From positions 1 through 12,742 of the forward strand of contig JALSPY010000104.1 of the NCBI GenBank assembly GCA_026985705.1: 12,742 bases of DNA, written 5' to 3'. The translations under genes and the position numbers were made by a program. This document shows, one piece after another, positions 7,650 to 12,742 of the stretch. The DNA is from Hydrogenothermaceae bacterium (GTDB lineage: Bacteria; Aquificota; Aquificia; Aquificales; Hydrogenothermaceae). The number at the start of each line of letters is the position of its first letter. Positions within the stretch are counted from its first letter, which is position 1. Under the pieces are notes generated by a model, which saw only the letters and a program-made list of their open reading frames with translations, had not been told where the DNA came from and ran no database searches.

Positions 7650-8154
7650 CTTTCTCTAAATTGTTATCTTTTTTAAAATTCTCTTCTATAAATTTTTCTA
7701 TATCTATGTTGTTTATTATATTTTGAGAAGCTTCAGGTTTCTCATTTTTATATATAGAGCTCAAAACTCCGTTTATAAATCTTAAACTTTCAGGAATTCC
7801 AAGATAACATTTAGCAAGGTCCAAAATATCTATAAAGACCCTACCTTTATCATCTATATCTGAAAACAACAGCTCCGTAGTCCCTAATCTTAAGAATGCT
7901 CTTTCAGGATAACCTAGTCTCTCAAGTCTCCATCTTTCCAGATATTTTTTTATAATTTCGTCTACTGTTTTCTTATTTTCTTCGTAACTACCTAAAATCT
8001 TGTAGGAGTAATCAATTATCTTTGGGTGTAAACTACTCCTTACATTCTTTATAACTTCTTCTAATAAGTCATAAATATCTTCATTTTTCCTAAAATCGTA
8101 TGCATATAAAGTTCTAAAAGATATTTCTCTGGCTATTTTCCTATATTTCCCCAT
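7624..8154 (-). CDS. nusB: Transcription antitermination factor NusB
   Basis: NusB binds boxA RNA with S10 (NusE) and helps RNA polymerase read through rRNA operons. The 176-aa protein shows the family pattern: AREISFRTLYAYD near the N-terminus (8-20), then ERWRLERLGYPERAFLRLGT with its C-terminal helices, DILDLAKCYLGIPESLRFINGVLSSI. The core ends around residue 140. The remaining 35 or so residues are a charged, probably disordered tail rich in Asn, Asp, Glu and Lys, longer than in most NusB proteins. Its ATG overlaps the ribH stop by one base (TAATG), and its 3' end overlaps the phosphoesterase gene. ribH-nusB linkage is common across bacteria. Confidence 0.93.
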   Translation of the reverse strand: MGKYRKIAREISFRTLYAYDFRKNEDIYDLLEEVIKNVRSSLHPKIIDYSYKILGSYEENKKTVDEIIKKYLERWRLERLGYPERAFLRLGTTELLFSDIDDKGRVFIDILDLAKCYLGIPESLRFINGVLSSIYKNEKPEASQNIINNIDIEKFIEENFKKDNNLEKDDENSDNR

Positions 8155-8618
8155 TATTTAAGGCCTGTAAGTATATTTGCCATCTCTATAGCAGATAACG
8201 CTGCATCAAATCCTTTATTACCCATTTTAGTTCCTGCCCTTTCAATAGCTTGTTCCAGTGTATCTGTTGTTAGTATTCCAAATGAGACAGGAACTTCAGT
8301 TTCTAAACCTACTAGTGCAATTCCCTTTGAAACTTCAGAAGCTACATACTCAAAATGTGGTGTAGAACCTCTTATTACTGCACCTAAACAGACTATCGCA
8401 TCATATTTTCCGGATTTGGCCATTTTTTTTGCTATAAGTGGAATTTCAAATGCACCTGGAACTCTAACAACTGTTATATTTTCTTCACTACCTCCATGTC
8501 TTACTATACAGTCTATAGCTCCCTCTAGAAGCTTTTCAGTTATTAAAGAGTTAAACCTACTTACAATAATGCCAAATTTTAGGTTATCTGCCTTTAAAAC
8601 TCCATTAATTTCTTTCAT
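8154..8618 (-). CDS. ribH: 6,7-dimethyl-8-ribityllumazine synthase
   Basis: Lumazine synthase condenses 5-amino-6-ribitylamino-uracil with dihydroxybutanone phosphate, the penultimate step of riboflavin synthesis. The start is taken at ATG 8616-8618, with GGAG seven bases upstream; the longer frame from a TTG at 8630 would place that GGAG inside the coding region. The result is 154 aa, a usual length. Motifs: SRFN 20-23, VPGAFEIP 53-60, CLGAVIRGSTPHFEYV 77-92 with catalytic H88, and the block from PVSFGILTTDTL (110-121) to ERAGTKMGNKG with R127 for the phosphate. The numbers equal those in the Aquifex aeolicus enzyme, which forms a 60-subunit shell. First gene of the ribH-nusB-phosphoesterase-moaE operon; no FMN riboswitch is seen, and the leader is too short for one. 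Confidence 0.97.
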   Translation of the reverse strand: MKEINGVLKADNLKFGIIVSRFNSLITEKLLEGAIDCIVRHGGSEENITVVRVPGAFEIPLIAKKMAKSGKYDAIVCLGAVIRGSTPHFEYVASEVSKGIALVGLETEVPVSFGILTTDTLEQAIERAGTKMGNKGFDAALSAIEMANILTGLK

Positions 8619-8652
8619 TTTTTTCTCCAATAAAGAGATTGGAAGTTTTAAT

Positions 8653-8658
8653 ATTATA
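8653..8658 (-). promoter_or_regulatory. -10 box of the ribH operon promoter
   Basis: On the minus strand a perfect TATAAT (8658-8653), preceded by TG, lies 34 bases before the ribH ATG. Transcription would start near 8646, giving a leader of about 28 bases. No convincing -35 is seen 16-18 bases upstream. No hairpin separates the four genes downstream, so one transcript could cover all of them. Confidence 0.45.
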
Positions 8659-8854
8659 CAGCTAATCTAAAAGCTATTTGTATAAATGTATTAAAATCTT
8701 CATCTGTAATTAGATAAAAAAAGGAAAAAAATAAAAACAACATTTAGTAGATTAAAGTATATGGGAATTGAGAATATTAAGGCTGTTTCTTTGGAAGGTT
8801 TTTTGACTTAAATCCTCTTTTTTATTTTAGCTTTACAGTTTAAAATTATTATTA

Positions 8855-8909
8855 AGGTTTAAATTGGGAATTAGGGTTAAAAGAAGATAAATTCCTTAAA
8901 ATAAAACCT
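8855..8909 (+). repeat. Nested inverted repeat in leader of YfdX-like gene
   Basis: AGGTTT (8855-8860) pairs with AAACCT (8904-8909), and inside it GGAATT (8867-8872) pairs with AATTCC (8890-8895) around a 17-base loop. The two six-base stems are separated by unpaired stretches of 6 and 8 bases. There is no T-run after it, so it is not an intrinsic terminator. It could fold in the mRNA leader; each stem alone is weak. Confidence 0.3.
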
Positions 8910-8926
8910 CCTAAGGTAGCAAAATT
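8909..8926 (+). other. Segment resembling a conserved 23S rRNA stretch
   Basis: TCCTAAGGTAGCAAAATT matches the universally conserved 23S rRNA run just after helix 69 (E. coli TCCTAAGGTAGCGAAATT, recalled from memory) at 17 of 18 positions. That rRNA region is also part of the I-CeuI homing-endonuclease target. Flanking bases do not continue the rRNA match, so this is not an rRNA gene fragment of any length. It ends five bases before the ribosome site of the gene at 8945. Confidence 0.4.
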
Positions 8927-8944
8927 GATAAGAGGTGTTAAAAA

Positions 8945-9898
8945 ATGAATAAAAGATTTAAGCTTATTTTTATATTCCTGTTCTTTGGAATTTTTAAATT
9001 TTCATTTGGGAATAATATAAATAGTATTTATCTAAATGAGGGATTAACTGAAAATCAGGTTTACAGTATAAAAGTTTACACAACAAGGGCATTAAATCTT
9101 ATACTTGATGCACAAAAGGCTTTAAGAAAGAAAAAGGTAATAAAGAAGGAAGTTTTTACATATTTAGATGGGGCATTATACTTTTTAAATGAGGCAGGGC
9201 AGTATTCACCTTCATATCTTATAAAGAGGGAAATTGAAGCTACAATTAAGATGATACAGTTATTTCCAGTGGAGGATTACACTTTAAACCTAAAGGGAAT
9301 AGATGTCGGAATACAAGAGTTAGCAGGCTCTTTATCAGATTATCAGTACATCAGAAAAAGTTTAGATAGCCTTCTACAAATTTCTGCAATGAAAAGAAAC
9401 CAAAAGATATTAGATAAGCTGGAAACATTGAGATACACATTGAAAATTCCTCTTGTTGACGATAACATTTCTGAAGCCCGTAATTTAATAGCTTCGGCTA
9501 AAGACCATATAAGAGCTAAAAATTATTTAAAAGCCCAAAAGTCTTTAGAGTTAGCTATATCTCCACTTGAAAGATTGGCATTTAGAGAAAATCTATTTGT
9601 TGTGTTAGCAAAGGAGTATATATATAAAGCAAAGATTTCCCTAAATATAGATCTATCCTTAACAAAGAAGTATTTAGTTTCAGCTTTGTACGCTGCAAAC
9701 AAAGGCTACTATGTTTCTTCAATTGAGAATAAGGAAATATTAAATAATGTTAGATACAACATACTTAAAGCTGGTAATCTTTTAGAGAAGTATCAAGCTT
9801 TAAAGAAGAATGGTAAAAGTGTAAATTCAGAAAGATTAAAGAAAAAGTTAGAAAATTTACTGAGTAGAATTCAAAAGGATTTAAATTCTATTCGATAA
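8945..9898 (+). CDS. Secreted helical protein, YfdX-like
   Basis: 317 aa with a typical signal peptide: MNKR, a hydrophobic stretch at about 6-20, cleavage near FSFG-NN (22). The ATG is well supported by AGAGGTG (8931-8937), seven bases upstream. The mature protein is almost entirely helical and Lys-rich, with no Cys and no catalytic motif. One segment around residues 167-212 (IPLVDDNISEARNLIASAKD, then HIRAKNYLKAQKSLELAI) has the pattern of the YfdX family: a proline-led helix pair in which A..L..GD..KA..L..A repeats in TPR-like fashion. YfdX proteins are periplasmic and of poorly known role, linked in enterobacteria to acid and stress responses. The similarity is my own reading and not certain; an unrelated periplasmic helical protein is the alternative. 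The response regulator follows after 60 bp without a terminator, so the two may be co-transcribed. Confidence 0.85.
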   Translation: MNKRFKLIFIFLFFGIFKFSFGNNINSIYLNEGLTENQVYSIKVYTTRALNLILDAQKALRKKKVIKKEVFTYLDGALYFLNEAGQYSPSYLIKREIEATIKMIQLFPVEDYTLNLKGIDVGIQELAGSLSDYQYIRKSLDSLLQISAMKRNQKILDKLETLRYTLKIPLVDDNISEARNLIASAKDHIRAKNYLKAQKSLELAISPLERLAFRENLFVVLAKEYIYKAKISLNIDLSLTKKYLVSALYAANKGYYVSSIENKEILNNVRYNILKAGNLLEKYQALKKNGKSVNSERLKKKLENLLSRIQKDLNSIR

Positions 9899-9958
9899 AT
9901 AAATTTTGATAAACTAATAGTTAATATTTAATAACTTTATAATTAAGGAAAAGATAAA

Positions 9959-10648
9959 ATGCCATTAATTTACATAATAGAGGATGATGAAGATATTAAT
10001 GAACTTTTAGCTTATAATCTAATAAAGGAAGGATATAAAGTAAAATCTTTTTTCAATGGTAAAGAGCCTTTAAAAAAGATAAAACTAGATAATCCTGATT
10101 TGGTTATACTTGATATTATGCTTCCAGACTTGGATGGTTTAGAATTTTGTAAAAAAATCAAATCTGACCCAGAAACAGAGCATATACCTATAATAATGTT
10201 AACTGCAAAAAGCACTGAGATAGACAAAGTTGTTGGGCTTGAGCTTGGAGCTGATGATTACATAACAAAACCTTTTTCATTTAGAGAACTATTAGCTAGA
10301 ATAAAAGCTGTTTTAAGAAGAAGTAATAAACAAATTAAGAAGGAAAATATTATCATTAGGGAAGGTGATTTAGAAATCAATCCTGAAAAACTGGAAGTTA
10401 AACTTTATGGTAAGCCTTTAAAGTTTACTAACAAGGAGTTTAAAATTCTATTGGCTTTAATCAATGCTAAAAATAAGGTGTTATCTAGAGAGCAGATTTT
10501 GGATTTAGTTTGGGAAAATGAAGTTGATGTTTATGACAGAACTATAGATGTTCATATAAATAAATTGAGACTAAAATTAAAGGATTATGGAAAGTATATA
10601 AAAACTGTTAGAGGATATGGTTATATGTGGGAAAGTGATGAAGATTAA
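9959..10648 (+). CDS. OmpR/PhoB-type two-component response regulator
   Basis: A 229-aa cytosolic regulator. The receiver domain (1-120) has acidic residues E8, D9 and D10, phospho-acceptor D52 (LDIMLPDLDG), T82 and K104 in YITKPF, so it should accept phosphate normally. The winged-helix domain spans about 130-226, with FTNKEFKILLAL, the recognition helix RTIDVHINKLRLKL (194-207) and wing hairpin VRGYGYMW. Overall it is closest to PhoB-like members. The start has AAGGA (9945-9949) nine bases upstream. No histidine kinase follows: the next gene converges on the opposite strand, so its partner lies elsewhere. The YfdX-like gene 60 bp upstream is a natural candidate for a co-transcribed or regulated partner, by position only. 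A hairpin terminator begins two bases after the stop codon. Confidence 0.95.
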   Translation: MPLIYIIEDDEDINELLAYNLIKEGYKVKSFFNGKEPLKKIKLDNPDLVILDIMLPDLDGLEFCKKIKSDPETEHIPIIMLTAKSTEIDKVVGLELGADDYITKPFSFRELLARIKAVLRRSNKQIKKENIIIREGDLEINPEKLEVKLYGKPLKFTNKEFKILLALINAKNKVLSREQILDLVWENEVDVYDRTIDVHINKLRLKLKDYGKYIKTVRGYGYMWESDED

Positions 10649-10649
10649 A

Positions 10650-10687
10650 AAAGCTAGAGTTTAAACCAATCTAGCTTTAATTTTTTT
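10650..10687. terminator. Bidirectional intrinsic terminator
   Basis: Perfect 9-bp stem AAAGCTAGA (10650-10658) / TCTAGCTTT (10670-10678) with an 11-base loop. On the plus strand it is followed by AA and seven T (10681-10687); on the minus strand the stem runs directly into six T. It can therefore end both the response regulator transcript and that of the ParB-like gene. The last codons of the latter (10661-10681) lie in the loop and right arm of this hairpin. Confidence 0.85.
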
Positions 10688-10903
10688 ATATCCTTTTTTT
10701 CTTGCTAAATAAATTCTATGTCTACCATCTATTATTCTATAAGGTTTTGCAGAGCTGTCTAATGTTATAGGGTCAGAGCAGTTTCCATAAATTAAATCTT
10801 CAAATGAACAAAAGCCATTCTCTAATTGTCTTAATCTCGTCTGACTTAAACTATTTTCATTAACAAATTCTACATCATTTAGATAAATCCATTTTAAACT
10901 CAT
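10661..10903 (-). CDS. Small stand-alone ParB/Srx-fold protein
   Basis: 80 aa, started at ATG 10901-10903 with AAAGGAG seven bases upstream, a strong site. The C-terminal half, DPITLDSSAKPYRIIDGRHR (44-63) then IYLARKKGYKKIKARLV, is the core of the ParB N-terminal/sulfiredoxin fold: a predicted strand, then the D-G-x-H-R phosphate-binding motif (59-63) and a helix. The usual ParB helix-turn-helix and dimer domains are absent, so this is not a chromosome partition protein. Small proteins of this fold bind nucleotides or act as nucleases or kinases in varied contexts, and I cannot assign a role. No parA or phage gene is adjacent. Codon use is like the neighbours. The coding end doubles as a terminator hairpin, and the promoter-like element at 10980-10965 lies about 62 bases upstream. 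Confidence 0.8.
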   Translation of the reverse strand: MSLKWIYLNDVEFVNENSLSQTRLRQLENGFCSFEDLIYGNCSDPITLDSSAKPYRIIDGRHRIYLARKKGYKKIKARLV

Positions 10904-10964
10904 AATTAAACTCCTTTAAAATAAACCTTTTTATATTCCCTTTAGATTTATTTAATATTTATTA

Positions 10965-10980
10965 TTTTATATCACCTAAT
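10965..10980 (-). promoter_or_regulatory. Extended -10-like promoter of the ParB-like gene
   Basis: Read on the minus strand, ATTAGGTGATATAAAA contains TG one base before TATAAA (10971-10966), an extended -10 layout about 62 bases upstream of the ATG at 10903. ATTAGGT is repeated directly 16 bases further upstream (10996-10990). It matches the element at 2182-2197 at 14 of 16 positions. Confidence 0.4.
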
Positions 10981-11001
10981 AGATTAAATACCTAATGTCT
11001 T

Positions 11002-11029
11002 TTAACATTGAAAATTAAAATTCTAATAT
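11002..11029 (+). promoter_or_regulatory. Probable promoter of the DUF2892-mre11-HIT operon
   Basis: TTAACA (11002-11007, 5 of 6 to TTGACA) and TAATAT (11024-11029, 4 of 6 to TATAAT) are 16 bases apart, 41 bases before the ATG at 11070. It is the only such pair I see in the short divergent gap. Confidence 0.4.
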
Positions 11030-11069
11030 ATTAATATTAATCTTAAATAAAAAAGTAGAGGTTTTAAAG

Positions 11070-11273
11070 ATGTCAAAAACTGCAGTTAGAGCCCAAAGAT
11101 TTGTTATGGGAACAATGCTATTAATAGCATTGCTATTTTTTCTGTTAGGTATAAAACAGGTAAGTCTATTTATACTTGGTTTTATGATATTTATGTTATA
11201 CTTATCAGCATTCACTGGATTTTGTCCTTCAGATGCAATATTTGAAAAACTATTTGGTGATAAGAAAAAGTAA
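11070..11273 (+). CDS. Small inner-membrane protein, DUF2892/YgaP-TM-like
   Basis: 67 aa. The ATG follows GAGGT (11058-11062) by seven bases. After a basic N-terminus with VRAQRFVMG come two hydrophobic helices (about 12-27 and 31-47), followed by TGFCPSDAIFEKLFG and a Lys-rich end. The R..R-x-x-x-G start and the TGFCP motif after the second helix are the hallmarks of the DUF2892 family, also found as the membrane part of the rhodanese YgaP. The single Cys in that motif could be reactive, but no rhodanese domain is fused here. Why it heads an operon with a DNA nuclease is unclear; the next ATG is only five bases beyond its stop. Confidence 0.8.
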   Translation: MSKTAVRAQRFVMGTMLLIALLFFLLGIKQVSLFILGFMIFMLYLSAFTGFCPSDAIFEKLFGDKKK

Positions 11274-11278
11274 AAATT

Positions 11279-12451
11279 ATGAAGTTTTTACATATTAGTG
11301 ATACCCATTTAGGATATAGACAGTATGGACTTTTAGAAAGAGAGCAAGACTTTTTAGATGTTTTTAATGAAGCTATAGATATAGCAATAGATGAAAATGT
11401 TGATTTTATTATTCATACAGGGGATTTTTTTCACACTTCCAGACCTTCCAATAAGACTATAATAGACAGTCTAAATATATTAAATAGGTTAAACGATGCT
11501 AATATTCCTATGTTTTGCATTCCCGGAAATCACGATAGAGGAAATAGTGTAAAGGACAAATCTCCATTAGAGATACTCAATAACTTTGGTTTAAAGCTTA
11601 TAAATGTTGGTGTTGAGGAGTTTAACGGAGTAGATATAGTAGGTTTAAAGTATATTCCTAAAACTGCTGTAAGAAAATTAGGGCGTTTGAGAGATGCTTT
11701 AGAAAGTCTTCTAGAAAATACAAAAAGCAGCTATAAAATCCTTATGTTGCATCAGGAGTTTTATCCATACTTTCCAGATAGTAATCTATTACTAAATGAA
11801 GAAATCCCAAAAGATTTTAACTATGTAGGTATAGGACATTATCATATTGCTGAAGAACCGATAAGAAGGGGAAAAAACTCCTTTATAGTTCATATAGGCT
11901 CTACAGAATTTACCGCTTACAATAAAAATGAAGAAGAAAGAAAAAAATTTGTTGCCATTGTTGAGATTAGTAATAGTGATACAAAAATAATATACAGAGA
12001 GTTATCTAAAAAAAGAAAGTTTATTTATGCCACTTTAAATGATGAAAATTTAGAAGAAAAGCTAAATGATATTCTTATAAATATTGAAGAGATTTTAGAT
12101 AAAAATGAAAAAAAACCGATAGTTGTTTTAAAGGGAGATTTTAGAAAATTAGGTCAATCTGATGTTTTAAAGTTGTTAAACGAGAGAAATTTAGTTAAAG
12201 ACAATCCTAATATTCTATATGTAAAACATTCTTTTAACTTTTTTAAAGAAGATTTATTTATAAATAATACAGCGGTAAAATCTGAAGATGAAATTATAAG
12301 AGATGCTTTAGCAGAATATCTTAAGGAAGATAAGGACTTATACAGTAAAGTTTACGAATTAATTACTACATTTAAAACTTTTGAGGATTTTGATTTAGTA
12401 AAATCATATATTAAGGAAAATCCAGAAATTTTTGAAGATTTATTGAAATAG
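11279..12451 (+). CDS. mre11: Mre11-family DNA repair nuclease, archaeal-like
   Basis: A 390-aa Mn-dependent nuclease that in its usual complex with Rad50 trims DNA double-strand ends. All metal and catalytic residues are present: D8, H10 (SDTHLG), D49, H52 (GDFFHTSRP), N84, H85 (GNHD), H158 (LHQE), H187, H189 (GHYH). The first six have the same numbers as in Pyrococcus furiosus Mre11. The LGYRQYGLLERE and FFHTSRPS blocks and the length also resemble the archaeal/eukaryotic Mre11 type rather than bacterial SbcD. The capping domain spans about 240-315, and the C-terminal region (about 330-390) would be where Rad50 binds. The ribosome site is weak and the start is five bases after the preceding stop, so translation is probably coupled. 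No rad50, herA or nurA gene follows; the next gene is a HIT protein 12 bp on. Confidence 0.92.
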   Translation: MKFLHISDTHLGYRQYGLLEREQDFLDVFNEAIDIAIDENVDFIIHTGDFFHTSRPSNKTIIDSLNILNRLNDANIPMFCIPGNHDRGNSVKDKSPLEILNNFGLKLINVGVEEFNGVDIVGLKYIPKTAVRKLGRLRDALESLLENTKSSYKILMLHQEFYPYFPDSNLLLNEEIPKDFNYVGIGHYHIAEEPIRRGKNSFIVHIGSTEFTAYNKNEEERKKFVAIVEISNSDTKIIYRELSKKRKFIYATLNDENLEEKLNDILINIEEILDKNEKKPIVVLKGDFRKLGQSDVLKLLNERNLVKDNPNILYVKHSFNFFKEDLFINNTAVKSEDEIIRDALAEYLKEDKDLYSKVYELITTFKTFEDFDLVKSYIKENPEIFEDLLK

Positions 12452-12463
12452 GGGGATTTTATA

Positions 12464-12742
12464 TTGAAGAGACTTTACTCACCTTGGAGAAGTAAGTATA
12501 TAGAAACTTATGATAAAATTGAAGGCTGTTTTTTATGTGATGCTTACAAATCAGATAATGATGATGAAAAACTGGTTTTATATAGGGGAAACAAGACTTT
12601 TGTAATTATGAATTTATTTCCATACAATGCTGGACATGTAATGGTATGTCCAAATGAGCATATAGGAGACTTCACAAAATTAGATAAAGAAACATTATTT
12701 GAAATATCCATTCTCTCTCAAATGATGGTAGAAGCAATAAAA
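12464..12742 (+). CDS. HIT-family (Ap4A phosphorylase-like) protein, cut by window edge
   Basis: The first 93 codons run open to the right edge. The start is a TTG at 12464, eight bases after a GGGGG run (12451-12455) that begins with the last base of the mre11 stop. The N-terminal LYSPWRSKYI (4-13) is the signature opening of the bacterial HIT proteins related to Ap4A phosphorylase. CFLC (22-25) supplies two zinc ligands, and NLFPYNAGHVMVCPNEHI (50-67) is the conserved HIT strand-turn-strand block. The catalytic HxHxH triad lies beyond the window. Family members cleave or phosphorolyse dinucleoside polyphosphates or nucleotide amidates. Third gene of the operon that starts at 11070. Confidence 0.9.
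   Translation, partial: MKRLYSPWRSKYIETYDKIEGCFLCDAYKSDNDDEKLVLYRGNKTFVIMNLFPYNAGHVMVCPNEHIGDFTKLDKETLFEISILSQMMVEAIK

Larger units (their letters stand above)
8619..8944. other. Divergent intergenic region, ribH operon / YfdX-like gene
   Basis: These 326 bp contain no convincing gene. They hold the ribH promoter on the minus strand. On the plus strand there is a TTGACT (8803-8808) that could be a -35 but has no good -10, a nested inverted repeat (8855-8909), the 23S rRNA-like segment (8909-8926) and the ribosome site AGAGGTG (8931-8937) of the next gene. A 16-codon frame from ATG 8761 has no ribosome site and is not called. Confidence 0.7.

Noticed and set aside
8619..8630. TTG start for RibH, four codons upstream
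   Set aside because: GGAG for the ATG at 8618 is inside this extension, and the ATG start gives the standard 154-aa length and residue numbering.
8619..8660. FMN riboswitch ahead of ribH
   Set aside because: The predicted leader is only about 28 bases and has none of the conserved RFN segments.
8761..8811. 16-codon frame beginning MGIENIKAV upstream of the YfdX-like gene
   Set aside because: No ribosome site, very short and no recognisable pattern.
9916..9937. Inverted repeat AGTTA/TAACT between the YfdX-like gene and the response regulator
   Set aside because: Five AT-rich base pairs and no T-run. Too weak to be called a terminator or operator.
1..12742. CRISPR array, tRNA, rRNA gene, insertion sequence, att site or replication origin
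   Set aside because: I found no regularly spaced repeats, cloverleaf, transposase, terminal inverted repeats or DnaA-box clusters. The only rRNA likeness is the 18-base segment at 8909.

Overview
This is a low-GC window (roughly 30% by eye) from a bacterium. A thermophilic Aquificota member of the Sulfurihydrogenibium/Hydrogenothermaceae kind is my best guess. That is an inference from the base composition, a MoaC-MoaB fusion, a lumazine synthase whose length and catalytic residue numbering (H88, R127) match the Aquifex aeolicus enzyme, and an Mre11 closer to the archaeal than the SbcD type. No rRNA or tRNA gene is present to settle it.

Layout. Positions 1-1101 (minus) hold the N-terminal 367 codons of an ABC-type AAA ATPase that runs off the left edge. 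Next comes a fused moaCB (1184-2104, minus). A 279-bp divergent gap with a possible 32-codon small ORF and an inverted repeat over the ribosome binding site leads into a very long secreted PilY1-like pilus protein (2384-6451, plus). Tail-to-tail with it lies a compact minus-strand operon read ribH > nusB > metallophosphoesterase > moaE (8618 down to 6480). Its members overlap or are separated by at most 15 bases. A 326-bp divergent gap precedes a secreted helical YfdX-like protein (8945-9898) and an OmpR/PhoB-type response regulator (9959-10648). This pair ends in a strong hairpin terminator that also forms the end of the converging gene for an 80-aa ParB/Srx-fold protein (10661-10903, minus). 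The right end is an operon of a small DUF2892-like membrane protein, an archaeal-type Mre11 nuclease and a HIT-family nucleotide hydrolase/transferase cut by the right edge.

How the genes work together. MoaC/MoaB and MoaE supply three activities of molybdenum cofactor synthesis: cPMP formation, molybdopterin adenylylation and the large subunit of molybdopterin synthase. The two moa loci are separated by pilY1. RibH and NusB are housekeeping (riboflavin synthesis; transcription antitermination of rRNA). The response regulator has no kinase beside it, and Mre11 has no Rad50 beside it.

No complete new multi-gene system is evident. The points most worth a second look are: the PilY1 whose von Willebrand MIDAS motif is destroyed and followed at once by a calcium-loop sequence; the hairpin that would bury its ribosome binding site; an 18-base intergenic stretch that copies a universally conserved 23S rRNA segment at 17 positions; the archaeal-type Mre11 without Rad50; the terminator built into the end of the ParB-like gene; and the edge-truncated ATPase.
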